The notes below the pieces were generated by a model. That model was given only the letters and a program-made list of their open reading frames with translations, searched no databases and had not been told where the DNA came from. This document shows, piece by piece, positions 6,609 to 15,200 of a stretch of DNA of 33,990 bases (within the stretch, counting starts at the first letter, position 1; each line of letters starts with the position of its first letter). Source of the DNA: an uncultured Prevotellaceae bacterium (GTDB taxonomy: Bacteria > Bacteroidota > Bacteroidia > Bacteroidales > Muribaculaceae). Location: contig ONJX01000042.1 of the NCBI GenBank assembly GCA_900318255.1, positions 1 through 33,990 on the forward strand, written 5' to 3'. The translations under genes were made by a program, and so were the position numbers.

Positions 6609-8726
6609 ATGACAAGAGAAGAATTCATTGCCGACATCAGGGCTGGAATACCCGACGTATTGCCCGAACCCATGCCCTACGACACCGAGATAAACCATGC
6701 GCCCAAGCGCAAGGACATTCTCAACCCCGAGGAGAAGAAGCTCGCACTGCGCAACGCGCTGCGCTACTTCCCCGCCAAGCATCACGCCACTCTCCTACCC
6801 GAGTTCCGCGAGGAGCTTGAGAAATATGGCCGCATCTATATGTACCGCCTGCGTCCTCGCTACGAGATGAAGGCTCGCCCCATCGACGACTATCCTCACC
6901 GTAGCCGTCAGGCTGCCGCCATCATGATGATGATTCAGAACAACCTCGACAAGGCCGTGGCTCAGCATCCCCACGAGCTCATCACCTACGGCGGCAATGG
7001 TGCCGTGTTCCAGAACTGGGCACAATATCGCCTCGTGATGAAATACTTGAGCGAGATGACCGACGAGCAGACCCTCGTCATGTATAGCGGTCATCCGCTG
7101 GGACTTTTCCCATCGCACAAGGATGCGCCACGCGTGGTGGTGACTAATGGTATGGTAATCCCCAACTACAGCAAGCCCGACGACTGGGAGCGCATGAACG
7201 CCCTCGGCGTGAGCCAGTATGGCCAGATGACGGCGGGCTCTTACATGTATATTGGCCCTCAAGGCATCGTGCATGGCACCACTATCACCGTGCTCAACGC
7301 TGCCCGCAAGGTGATGGGCGATGAGCGCAAGAAGCGCATACCACTCTTCGTCACCGCCGGACTCGGTGGCATGAGCGGCGCTCAACCTAAGGCTGGCAAC
7401 ATCGCCGGCGTGGTGAGCGTGACAGCCGAGATTAACCCCCTTGCAGCACGCAAGCGCTACGACCAGGGCTGGGTGGACGAGCTGCACGAGAACCTCGACG
7501 AGCTCATCCCCGCCATCCGCAAGGCTGTGGAGGAGAAAAAGGTCGTTTCGATGGCCTACGTGGGCAACGTGGTTGACCTGTGGGAACGCCTCGCCGACGA
7601 GGGCATCCACGTGGACTTGGGTAGCGACCAGACATCGCTGCACAACCCATACGCCGGTGGCTACTATCCCGTGGGCTACAGCCTCGACGAGTCGAAGCGC
7701 ATGATGGCCGAGGAGCCCGACCGCTTCAAGGAGTGCGTCTTTGAGTCGCTGCGCCGCCAGGTAGCTGCTATCAACCGCTTGACTGCCGATGGTATGTATT
7801 TCTTTGACTACGGCAACGCCTTCATGCTCATGGCAAGCCGTGCTGGTGCCGACATCATGAAGGATGAGACCCACTTCCGCTATCCTAGCTATGTGCAGGA
7901 TATCATGGGCCCCATGTTCTTCGACTACGGCTTCGGTCCCTTCCGCTGGGTGTGCACCTCGTGCGACCCTCACGACCTGGAAGTTACCGACCGCCTCGCT
8001 GCCGAAGTGCTCGACAAGATGATGGGCACCGTGACCCCCGATATCAAGGGACAGCTTGCCGACAACCTGCACTGGATACGTGAGGCAGGTAAGAACCACC
8101 TTGTGGTTGGTTCGCAAGCACGCATCCTCTATGCCGACTGCGAAGGCCGCACCAAGATTGCCTTGGCATTCAACGACGCCATTCGCCGCGGCGAAATCAG
8201 CAAGCCCGTTGTCCTGGGCCGTGACCACCACGACGTGAGTGGCACCGACTCGCCATTCCGCGAGACAAGCAACATCTACGACGGCTCGCAGTTCTGCGCC
8301 GACATGGCAGTTCACAACGTGATTGGCGACGCATTCCGCGGTGCCACTTGGGTGAGCCTGCACAACGGTGGCGGTGTTGGATGGGGCGAGGTTATCAACG
8401 GTGGCTTCGGTATGGTAATCGACGGTAGTGAAGAAGCCGACCGTCGCATCTGCCAGATGCTCCTGTGGGATGTGAATAACGGCATCGCACGCCGCTCATG
8501 GGCCCGCAACAAAGGCTCCATGGACGCCATCCGCCGCGAGATGGAGCGCACCCCAGGCCTGCAAGTGACCATGCCTACAAAACTTGTCGCTAAGTCATAT
8601 TTTTATCCACTTGGCGACAAGTTATTTTTATGCCTTTTTTCTTATATTTTTGATTCATTGAGTTTGCTTATAATGCATATTAAAAACGGTTCTCACAGTT
8701 CTAAATCTTTTAGAATTATCCAGTGA
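6609..8726 (+). CDS. hutU: Urocanate hydratase with a foreign C-terminal tail
   Basis: Urocanase converts urocanate to 4-imidazolone-5-propionate with tightly bound NAD+; it is step two of histidine degradation. Residues 1-656, ending in VTMP, are urocanase of the longer form found in Bacteroidetes. They include the glycine-rich GLGGMSGAQPKAG at 251-263, paired cysteines in WVCTSC (449 and 452), and RDHHDVSGTDSPFRET. The ATG at 6609 starts the conserved N-terminus; an in-frame ATG at 6543 would run through the palindrome and is unlikely. From codon 657 (8577) the reading frame enters AT-rich inserted DNA. It adds 49 unrelated, partly hydrophobic residues and stops at 8726, inside the convergent next gene. 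The native tail appears to be lost or displaced, but all the motifs listed remain, so the protein may still work. Confidence 0.9.
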   Translation: MTREEFIADIRAGIPDVLPEPMPYDTEINHAPKRKDILNPEEKKLALRNALRYFPAKHHATLLPEFREELEKYGRIYMYRLRPRYEMKARPIDDYPHRSRQAAAIMMMIQNNLDKAVAQHPHELITYGGNGAVFQNWAQYRLVMKYLSEMTDEQTLVMYSGHPLGLFPSHKDAPRVVVTNGMVIPNYSKPDDWERMNALGVSQYGQMTAGSYMYIGPQGIVHGTTITVLNAARKVMGDERKKRIPLFVTAGLGGMSGAQPKAGNIAGVVSVTAEINPLAARKRYDQGWVDELHENLDELIPAIRKAVEEKKVVSMAYVGNVVDLWERLADEGIHVDLGSDQTSLHNPYAGGYYPVGYSLDESKRMMAEEPDRFKECVFESLRRQVAAINRLTADGMYFFDYGNAFMLMASRAGADIMKDETHFRYPSYVQDIMGPMFFDYGFGPFRWVCTSCDPHDLEVTDRLAAEVLDKMMGTVTPDIKGQLADNLHWIREAGKNHLVVGSQARILYADCEGRTKIALAFNDAIRRGEISKPVVLGRDHHDVSGTDSPFRETSNIYDGSQFCADMAVHNVIGDAFRGATWVSLHNGGGVGWGEVINGGFGMVIDGSEEADRRICQMLLWDVNNGIARRSWARNKGSMDAIRREMERTPGLQVTMPTKLVAKSYFYPLGDKLFLCLFSYIFDSLSLLIMHIKNGSHSSKSFRIIQ
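8351..8576 (+). repeat. Left copy of the 226-bp hutU direct repeat
   Basis: This stretch, codons about 582-656 of hutU, is repeated at 13487-13712 without gaps, offset 5136 bases, with 221 of 226 bases identical. Four of the five differences are silent; one changes Cys (TGC, left) to Arg (CGC, right). The two copies bracket the AT-rich defence module. Confidence 0.97.
8581..8623 (+). terminator. Hairpin after the left hutU copy, likely terminator
   Basis: AACTTGTCGCTAAG (8581-8594) pairs with CTTGGCGACAAGTT (8610-8623) with one mismatch and a 15-base loop. It is followed by a T-rich stretch on the plus strand. It sits five bases after the end of the repeated hutU sequence, where a hutU terminator is expected, although the open reading frame runs through it. 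Confidence 0.65.
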
Positions 8727-10111
8727 CCTCCATTGTCAGGTCCTTTATGCTTAATTACATTCAAATCCTTTAGCTTAGTCAAATCACGCTGTATGGTTCG
8801 TGGAGAGAGGCTCATTTTACTTGCTAAAGATTTTGCAGTTACTACGACATTATCTATGACAGATTTCTTTATCAACTTGTATATAATCAACTGACGTTCA
8901 GATAGTTTTTCTACGATATTATCTATGACAGCATCTACGACATCCTTGCCATTTTCTATGTCACCGCCTTTTGCTTGTATCGCCATAAACTTCTCACGTT
9001 TTATCGTAGCCATAATACCACCTCGCACTTCCTCGAACACAGGAATCTCCAGATTCTCTTTTTGGAATGCCTCGCGTATCTTCTCATATCCGCGCCCCCA
9101 TGCCTCTATGAATCCAGCAAGATAAAACACATTAGCAATCAGTCGGTTTCTTGGGTGTGACTCATGCGGCTTCATCAGATTCTCTACCGTGTAACCAGGG
9201 GGCAGTGTTCCACCGTTCCACAATGTCACATGGTCATCAAACACTTTCATCTGCACAAAAGTTCCAGTATAATCCCTGTGAATCAAGCTATTGCAGAGCA
9301 TTTCTCTCAAACCATCCTCTGGTATCTCCAGCGGTTCTTTACGTCGCAATCCCTCATAATGGATGGGTGATACAAGATATTTGCTCCGTAACGTTACTAT
9401 CACTCGGTCTGGCATTTCTATCAGAGGGCAGACTATCCTGTCTTGTATAATCAAATCTGCCTGACTTTTCCCAAACCGCCCCAAACGAAATGCAACAGTC
9501 ATGTTCCAGCGCTCAACATCCTTGCCAAAGAGCAGTAGGGCGGCAAGGGTAAGTTGTCCATTTTCTTCGTTGATAAGATGCAGATTACGCAACAGTTGTT
9601 CGATACTCAAATCTCTTGCAGAATGGTTTATTCGCCCTTCACGAATGGCTGCATTTAGGAAATACTTCACCGCTTCTGGAGAGATGTCATCTATTGTTGC
9701 CGACTTTTCTGTTGCAGCATCCCATGTAATGTTCAGTTTCCGCATCAGGAAGTCTGTTAGAGCGGTTCCCGTCAGTTCTTGAAGGGTACTACCAGAGCGA
9801 TAGTAATACTTCCCCCTATAGCTGACTGGAACGTTAGAGGGAACTATCGTCACTTCCAGATAGTCCAAGCCATTCTGTTCGTGCAGGTCAACATCTACTA
9901 CAAGTCCCATTGTTGTGTTGATCTTGTTAGGAATGTCCTCCAACAGCCTCTTGGCATTCTGGAGTCCATGCAGTTCCAAGTCATCATCCACGCCAAAGAA
10001 CATTGTGGCTCCTTGTGCATTTGCAAAACCGCAAATCCACTTCAGGTATTCGTCCTTCCAGCTCCGCTTATACTCAACGTTCTGGCACTCTTTTACTGTA
10101 ATCTTACTCAT
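8693..10111 (-). CDS. AlbA_2/Schlafen-type ATP-binding protein with C-terminal winged helix
   Basis: This 472-residue protein has the layout of bacterial AlbA_2 (Schlafen-like) proteins. The N-terminal AlbA_2 domain spans about 13-125 (VEYKRSW, FANAQGATMFFGVDD). A GHKL-type ATPase region of the HATPase_c_4 kind covers about 265-370, with N-box-like EMLCNSLIHRDY at 270-281, LWNGGTLP, and HPRNRLIANVFYLAGFIEAWGRG. A winged helix-turn-helix lies at about 405-465 (SLSPRTIQRDLTKLKDL). Such proteins are annotated as putative transcriptional regulators and are often seen near restriction-modification genes. Here it follows the MmeI-like gene on the same strand with a 121-base gap and its own promoter. 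Its base composition is AT-rich compared with the hut genes, which suggests transfer. Its role is unknown; regulation of, or cooperation with, the R-M enzyme is inference. Confidence 0.85.
   Translation of the reverse strand: MSKITVKECQNVEYKRSWKDEYLKWICGFANAQGATMFFGVDDDLELHGLQNAKRLLEDIPNKINTTMGLVVDVDLHEQNGLDYLEVTIVPSNVPVSYRGKYYYRSGSTLQELTGTALTDFLMRKLNITWDAATEKSATIDDISPEAVKYFLNAAIREGRINHSARDLSIEQLLRNLHLINEENGQLTLAALLLFGKDVERWNMTVAFRLGRFGKSQADLIIQDRIVCPLIEMPDRVIVTLRSKYLVSPIHYEGLRRKEPLEIPEDGLREMLCNSLIHRDYTGTFVQMKVFDDHVTLWNGGTLPPGYTVENLMKPHESHPRNRLIANVFYLAGFIEAWGRGYEKIREAFQKENLEIPVFEEVRGGIMATIKREKFMAIQAKGGDIENGKDVVDAVIDNIVEKLSERQLIIYKLIKKSVIDNVVVTAKSLASKMSLSPRTIQRDLTKLKDLNVIKHKGPDNGGHWIILKDLEL
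8706..8722. repeat. 17-bp direct repeat, copy 1 (inside the AlbA_2 gene 3' end)
   Basis: TCTTTTAGAATTATCCA occurs here and at 10165-10181, on either side of the AlbA_2 gene, 1459 bases apart. This copy encodes the WIILKD end of the protein on the minus strand. Confidence 0.85.
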
Positions 10112-10121
10112 ATTCCGTTTG

Positions 10122-10152
10122 CAAAGTTAATCATTTTGTTTCTTTCTCAATT
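10122..10152 (-). promoter_or_regulatory. Promoter for the AlbA_2 gene
   Basis: On the minus strand TTG (10150-10152) and TAACTTTG (10122-10129) are 20 bases apart. The leader before the ATG at 10111 would be only a few bases. This suggests transcription independent of the upstream MmeI-like gene. Confidence 0.55.
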
Positions 10153-10164
10153 CAAAAACATCTC

Positions 10165-10181
10165 TTTTAGAATTATCCACT
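10165..10181. repeat. 17-bp direct repeat, copy 2 (upstream of the AlbA_2 gene)
   Basis: This copy is identical to 8706-8722. Read on the minus strand in the same phase it gives WIILKEMFLN followed by a stop, close to the WIILKDLEL end of the AlbA_2 protein. It looks like the scar of a second, lost AlbA_2-type gene end. Confidence 0.7.
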
Positions 10182-10232
10182 AAGAGATTGGGAATTAACT
10201 AAATGTCTTATCACTTTGTGCTTGTCCTTCTA

Positions 10233-13127
10233 TTATCTTATTGTTTTTGGTTTCTTTGGTTTCTTTGTTTTCTTCTTTTGTTTCCTCTTCCCAATTACTA
10301 TCATCATCTTTTTATATTGTTTCAACAACTCGTTAGCTATCTGTTCCTCCGTCATTTCCGAATTAAAACCAAACAAGTTCATTACAACCGCATCATTGTC
10401 CCTATGGGCTTTTAGCAATTCCACATCAGCTATTCGACCTTTCTGATACAACTCTGCTAAGCTACAATCTGGATGATTATTGCGGGCATCAAGAATTGCT
10501 TGTGCTTTTTCTTCCACCTGTTTCACCTGTTCTGGAGTAACTTTTGGCCAAGGGAATGTATTATAGATAATACTAGTAAACCTATAACGTTCCTCTAATT
10601 TCCCGCCAACAGTTTTCACCCAAATCATATGAACGGAAGAACATAGAACACCAAACTCGTATAAATTTGCATTTGGAATGATTTGCAATGAATTGCTTGC
10701 TCTAACATTCTTATCAAGATATGCAATTGGAATGTAAGGCCTATTCTCAGAGGAAGTCTCTGGTATAGCCATAAAATCCGTATCAGGTTGGGGTGCGGAG
10801 AAGAACAGATGAGGAGTATCAGCAAAACGGCGAGTGTTTGCCTCACTACTTTCTGAACGTTCTTTGGCTACGGCAGCAAGCCTTTTTTCTATAATAGGAT
10901 TACCAGAGTACACTGAAGGAGAAACGTTTTTTAACCAGAGACAATATCTAATTGGCTTGCCATGTAGAAAGTCCTTCGAACCTATGTATCTTCTAAGACA
11001 TTTGTCACTAATATCTTTGTATTTTTTCTCGAATGTCTCTTTTTCCTCTTGACTGAATATGAGATTTTTAGCTGAAGGCTTGTTCCCATAAGTCATCTTA
11101 GAAAGCCCACTCAGCTGTTTGTTAGAGGCTTCAACAAGAATATTGTCAGCCTCAATCAGATAAGGAGAAATGCGCGAAACAACTTTTGCAGTCATTTCTC
11201 CACCTTTATGAGGTGTATATATGATTCGCTTTGAATTTTGCGGAAGTTTATATGCAAAACCAATTATAACACAATAGACAGCTGCTTGTTTACCCTGTTT
11301 AATAGCATTTTCCCATTTAAAGGTTCTATAAGCGAAAGATATTTTCAGTTTATATTCCTCTATCAATTTCTTCCAAAGAGGGGAAACTTGTTCACCTTGA
11401 GTTATACTATTGGTTGAAACAAAAGCGCATTGTATCTTTGTTCCTTTAATCATTGCAGCAGCTTTATGATACCATGCTCCTACATAATCAACACTATTTA
11501 CCCTTTTTCCCTTTCCAAGTATTGCTACAGTTTCAGCCTTTTGCTCTGCATTCATCTTTGATGCACCAATAAAAGGAGGATTACCAACAATATAATTTAG
11601 CTGACGAGGCTTTATAAGACTTTCCCAGTTAGTAGTAAGAGCATTGCCGCAATAAATGTGGTCATAACTCTTCAATGGCAGCTGAGGCACAGAAACACTG
11701 AATCGTTCCATTTCCTCTTCTGCCATTTGACAATCAGATATCCACAAAGCAGCACGAGCAACTTGAGCAGCGAAATCATTGATTTCTATACCATAAAATT
11801 TATCAATACTTACTTTACAAGGGTTAAATTCTTTCATACTCATCTCACTGACTGCTTCCATTTCTAATCTTCTGAGCGACTTGAATATCTCTGTCAGGAA
11901 ATTACCACTTCCACAGGCCGGATCAAAAAATCTAAGTTTGGCAAGTCTAGTTTGGTATGCTTTAAGTGAGTTTTCTCGATTTCTCTTTTCCTGATCACTC
12001 TCGTTTGGCATAGCAAGTATATTGTCTAACTCTTTACGCAAGTCATTTAGGAAAAGAGGATCTATAACTCTATGAATATTCTCTGGTGAAGTATAGTGCA
12101 TACCATTCTCTTTTTGGGTTTCTGGGTCTAAAGTACTTTCGAAAATACACCCAAAGTTAGTCGGTGAAATCTCGCTCCAGTAGAATTCACGTCCACTTTT
12201 ACCAGGCATTCTTAAACCTTCTGCGCTTTCTATAAGAAGTTGCTTGATGGGCTCAGATATACGTGGTACTTCCACCTCATTCTTGAACAACCCGCCGTTG
12301 ACATATGGAAAGTTCTTAATTTCTACGTCAAGCGAATCTTCACGTTTATTTGGTTCTTTATCTAATGACCTAAAAAGCCAACGAAATTTTTCCTGAAGCT
12401 TTTTTGCCGAAAATGCTTGAATAAAGTCATGAAATTCTCTATTAGGGAACAAACCTGAATCATCAGCATACAGACAAAAAACAATACGCACACAAAACAC
12501 ATTCATCTGATGTAATACACCGCGAGTGAGTTCTTCTTTATTATATTCGGCTTTAAGTAGCTCATATAGTTTCTTGACTACACCACTGGCAGTCTTAGCA
12601 GCTTCGTCTTTTCTAACATCATCATATTGGATATCATCACCTGATAACACTTTGCGTAGTAATTTCCAATTACTACGTTTAGGTAAATCTACAAGCTGTA
12701 GGATTACAGGCATTTTGCTGTTGTGTTCATTATCGATGATTCTGAACTCCCTAAAATTGCACGCTATTGTATAACGTCCTTTTTCTGAAAGATTCAGACG
12801 ATTATAATACATTTGTGCTTGCTGAAGTGCATTTAGCTCTCTTCCATCACTTTGCAACAACTTCTTATCAAGCGATATATTGTGACTCTTTTGTTCCACC
12901 AAACACTTCGATTTTTTCAGATAGCAGTCAATGTATTTTGTAGATTTCCCATCCTCAGTCGTAACAACAGGTAAAGGTGCATCTTTTTCCCACTCAACAA
13001 GATCCCGACCATGCTCTACCTCAAGAATTATCTCAATAAGTTCTTCCCAAAATTTGTGAGTGTCCTGCTTCTCTCGCCCCTTCCCCTTCCATTTATTTGC
13101 AAACTTATTTATTTTACTTATATTCAT
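10233..13127 (-). CDS. MmeI-like (type IIL/IIG) restriction-modification enzyme
   Basis: This 964-residue single chain has the MmeI family order. An N-terminal nuclease region carries a D-x10-E-x-K site (D67, E78, K80, in YIDCYLKK...LVEQKS). A helical linker covers about 150-340. A gamma-class adenine methyltransferase core has motif I DPACGSGNF at 402-410, GMHYTS before it, and the catalytic NPPF at 516-519. The target-recognition region is about 620-850, followed by a C-terminal helical part and a Lys-rich tail. Such enzymes methylate adenine in one strand and cut at a fixed distance. The D/E/K site looks intact, so cutting activity is plausible, but the recognition site cannot be read by eye. 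The gene is AT-rich, lies inside the bracket of hutU repeats, and is followed on its strand by the AlbA_2 gene. No separate specificity or methylase gene is present. Confidence 0.92.
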   Translation of the reverse strand: MNISKINKFANKWKGKGREKQDTHKFWEELIEIILEVEHGRDLVEWEKDAPLPVVTTEDGKSTKYIDCYLKKSKCLVEQKSHNISLDKKLLQSDGRELNALQQAQMYYNRLNLSEKGRYTIACNFREFRIIDNEHNSKMPVILQLVDLPKRSNWKLLRKVLSGDDIQYDDVRKDEAAKTASGVVKKLYELLKAEYNKEELTRGVLHQMNVFCVRIVFCLYADDSGLFPNREFHDFIQAFSAKKLQEKFRWLFRSLDKEPNKREDSLDVEIKNFPYVNGGLFKNEVEVPRISEPIKQLLIESAEGLRMPGKSGREFYWSEISPTNFGCIFESTLDPETQKENGMHYTSPENIHRVIDPLFLNDLRKELDNILAMPNESDQEKRNRENSLKAYQTRLAKLRFFDPACGSGNFLTEIFKSLRRLEMEAVSEMSMKEFNPCKVSIDKFYGIEINDFAAQVARAALWISDCQMAEEEMERFSVSVPQLPLKSYDHIYCGNALTTNWESLIKPRQLNYIVGNPPFIGASKMNAEQKAETVAILGKGKRVNSVDYVGAWYHKAAAMIKGTKIQCAFVSTNSITQGEQVSPLWKKLIEEYKLKISFAYRTFKWENAIKQGKQAAVYCVIIGFAYKLPQNSKRIIYTPHKGGEMTAKVVSRISPYLIEADNILVEASNKQLSGLSKMTYGNKPSAKNLIFSQEEKETFEKKYKDISDKCLRRYIGSKDFLHGKPIRYCLWLKNVSPSVYSGNPIIEKRLAAVAKERSESSEANTRRFADTPHLFFSAPQPDTDFMAIPETSSENRPYIPIAYLDKNVRASNSLQIIPNANLYEFGVLCSSVHMIWVKTVGGKLEERYRFTSIIYNTFPWPKVTPEQVKQVEEKAQAILDARNNHPDCSLAELYQKGRIADVELLKAHRDNDAVVMNLFGFNSEMTEEQIANELLKQYKKMMIVIGKRKQKKKTKKPKKPKTIR

Positions 13128-13486
13128 AGTTTCATATGCTTTATTGTTAATCTTGTATAAACTCTATCTTACGCCTTAATTTCTACCTTAGCTCTTTTGC
13201 TTGTAACTTTTGTAAATGCTTAAATAAGTTTTCTTATACCCATTTTCGCAAAATTGGATGTCGCATTTGAAGTCATTTGTAAAACCAAATGCAATAAAAA
13301 TCACTGAAATGCCTACTTATTAAATATGTTGCTTGACATTAGCTTTTTCGTCGCTCAATCAAACAATGACGCTATTTTTTATTGGTACAAAAATACAAAA
13401 TTTCTCAAATAACAAATACAATATTCACAAAAAAGTCGCAAAATGACATTATCTAACTAACCTTATCCTGGAGTCGAAAACCCTTT
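13128..13486. other. AT-rich gap between the R-M gene and the second hutU fragment
   Basis: I see no gene here. A minus-strand -7-like TATTTTTG at 13388-13395, with TTTG at 13413-13416 (spacing 17, shorter than usual), could start an R-M transcript with a leader of about 260 bases. No inverted repeats typical of insertion sequence ends were seen at the junction with the hutU repeat (13487). Confidence 0.35.
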
Positions 13487-13712
13487 GGTGAGCCTGCACA
13501 ACGGTGGCGGCGTTGGATGGGGCGAGGTTATCAATGGTGGCTTCGGTATGGTAATCGACGGTAGTGAAGAAGCCGACCGCCGCATCCGCCAGATGCTCCT
13601 GTGGGATGTGAACAACGGCATCGCACGCCGCTCATGGGCCCGCAACAAAGGCTCCATGGACGCCATCCGCCGCGAGATGGAGCGCACCCCAGGCCTGCAA
13701 GTGACCATGCCT
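13487..13712 (+). pseudogene. Orphan 3' fragment of hutU (right copy of the direct repeat)
   Basis: Codons matching HutU residues about 582-656 recur here in an open frame without the first 580 residues, so no urocanase can be made from it. Homology to the left copy starts at 13487 and ends at 13712. The frame then stays open through Ser-Ser-Ser-Ser-Ser-Lys and across the downstream hairpin to 13811, which is odd for a native gene end. One frame away, TAG TAG TAA occurs right after the repeat. The mostly silent differences from the left copy suggest that the two copies come from related functional hutU genes rather than from decay in place. Confidence 0.9.
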
Positions 13713-13744
13713 TCCTCGAGCAGTAGTAAGACACTACTTGACAA

Positions 13745-13786
13745 TATAAACCTCTCAACCTTGCTGGCAAGACTGAGAGGTTTATA
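13745..13786. terminator. Strong bidirectional terminator hairpin
   Basis: TATAAACCTCTCA (13745-13757) and TGAGAGGTTTATA (13774-13786) form a perfect 13-bp stem with an internal CTTG/CAAG extension. T-rich sequence follows on the plus strand. It lies between the hutU 3' end and the convergent SEC-C gene and is likely the original hutU terminator at this locus. Confidence 0.85.
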
Positions 13787-13816
13787 TTTTATGAAAGAGT
13801 TATACCCTTGAAATAA

Positions 13817-15109
13817 TCAATTCTCGCGGCCGTGGCAATTCTTGTATTTCTTGCCACTGCCGCATGGGCACGGTTCGTTGCGGCCCACCTTATTGTGCAT
13901 AAATAGCGGCATTGAGGGCTGAAAGTCGTTGCCCGATAATCCTTCGTCTAAACCCATGCCGTGACTGGCGTGTTCCATCTCCCACATCTCATCAACCGTG
14001 CGCTGCACATCCTCCTGCTTATATCCCATGCTCTGCATGTTGGGACCAATCTTGATATTTGGTGGACCTTGCAAAGGACCTTGCAGTTTCATCATGTCGT
14101 GGGGACTGCGACCGCGGAAGATCCAACGCGGACTGCTGTTAAGGAAGTCATTTAAAACCATTATCACATCATTAAGCTCGTCAATGTTGCCAGGCTGAGA
14201 ACTAGCAGAGGTTGCATCAAGTAACATCTGCACAGCGACCGCGGGCATGAATCTATCGTCTTGAGCAAATACCCACAACATGTGCCTATAGACTTGAGCC
14301 TTCTTGTCGTCAAATCCTAGTTTCTTCCTTAACATGGCTTCCAATTTGTCGTTCTGCGGGTTAGCAATGTAGGGGGTGGGCATGCCGCCTGCTGCTTTAA
14401 AGTCATCTACACTGAACGGCTTGAAATGAGCTATCTCTTTGCGAGTTTCAATAGACGTAAGTATCGCATCAAAGTCGAGGACAAAAGGCGATATATAGAA
14501 TATCTGCTCTTTACCTCGCAAATAACCATACACTTGAGAAAGGCGCATGAATACAGAATTGGCTAGAACGTGCTTAAACATCCCACTGCCATTATCGGTA
14601 AGCTCAAAGCTAACTTTAAGTATCTTCTTTAACTCTTTTTCTGTAGCCAGTCCATAAAGATTGAGAGCGCCTATTATTATTGTCTCGACTACTATTCGTA
14701 ATTTCACCTCAAACGCATTGAGTACGTCCTTAATGTGAGGCTTTGCCGCTTTTAAGAAATCATCGGCAATCGTAATATACTTAAAACTAGGCTCGTCCTC
14801 ACTATCCTCCTCAATAGCCAGCCCCAGCATCGTCATCGCCATCATGTGGTCATCTTGATAAGCTTTCATCGACTTCCCTGGATCTTTGTCAGCAAGGATG
14901 TCAAGCAACATGAGGTCTTCCTCGGGCAAACGCATTAGCACACATTTTGGATCATCAAGGATTGACTTTACCAAAACATTAATCAACTCATCTTTTTTCA
15001 ACCTGTAAGCACCTTTTCCGAGATCATAGCCCATAATATCGGCATTTCTGATTAGATCAGCTTTGCGAAATTGGCAAAGGCGCAAGTTCTCTTCAATTGT
15101 ATTTTCCAT
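13817..15109 (-). CDS. SEC-C zinc-motif protein, function unknown
   Basis: The 430 residues end in a clear SEC-C metal-binding motif: [19 protein letters not shown], with Cys-x-Cys, Cys and His ligands. That motif is known from SecA and from many unrelated proteins. The rest is largely helical. Residues about 10-50 ([30 protein letters not shown]) look like a SAP/Rho-N-type small helical unit, which hints at nucleic-acid contact, but this is weak. I do not recognise the middle part. The ATG at 15109 is preferred over an in-frame GTG at 15115 because it fits the promoter leader and is the common codon. The gene stands alone and is convergent with hutU. Confidence 0.75.
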   Translation of the reverse strand: MENTIEENLRLCQFRKADLIRNADIMGYDLGKGAYRLKKDELINVLVKSILDDPKCVLMRLPEEDLMLLDILADKDPGKSMKAYQDDHMMAMTMLGLAIEEDSEDEPSFKYITIADDFLKAAKPHIKDVLNAFEVKLRIVVETIIIGALNLYGLATEKELKKILKVSFELTDNGSGMFKHVLANSVFMRLSQVYGYLRGKEQIFYISPFVLDFDAILTSIETRKEIAHFKPFSVDDFKAAGGMPTPYIANPQNDKLEAMLRKKLGFDDKKAQVYRHMLWVFAQDDRFMPAVAVQMLLDATSASSQPGNIDELNDVIMVLNDFLNSSPRWIFRGRSPHDMMKLQGPLQGPPNIKIGPNMQSMGYKQEDVQRTVDEMWEMEHASHGMGLDEGLSGNDFQPSMPLFMHNKVGRNEPCPCGSGKKYKNCHGREN

Positions 15110-15140
15110 AACCACATCAACAATAGCGGTTTTTGTTCCA

Positions 15141-15172
15141 CAAAAATAATAATTTCATTTGATTTTAGCAAA
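15141..15172 (-). promoter_or_regulatory. Promoter for the SEC-C gene
   Basis: On the minus strand TTTG (15169-15172) and TATTTTTG (15141-15148) are spaced by 20 bases, an excellent fit to the Bacteroidetes consensus. The leader to the ATG at 15109 is about 25-28 bases. Confidence 0.65.
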
Positions 15173-15200
15173 TGTATTTTACTATTAATTTACGCAATCT

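Noticed and set aside
6795..8363. 522-codon antisense open frame across hutU
   Set aside because: It is a shadow frame of a GC-rich gene. The His/Val/Ala-rich translation shows no family features, while the plus strand encodes clear urocanase.
8577..13486. Classical integrative element or transposon
   Set aside because: No integrase, transposase, terminal inverted repeats or short target duplication is seen; the 226-bp coding repeat is better explained by homologous recombination.
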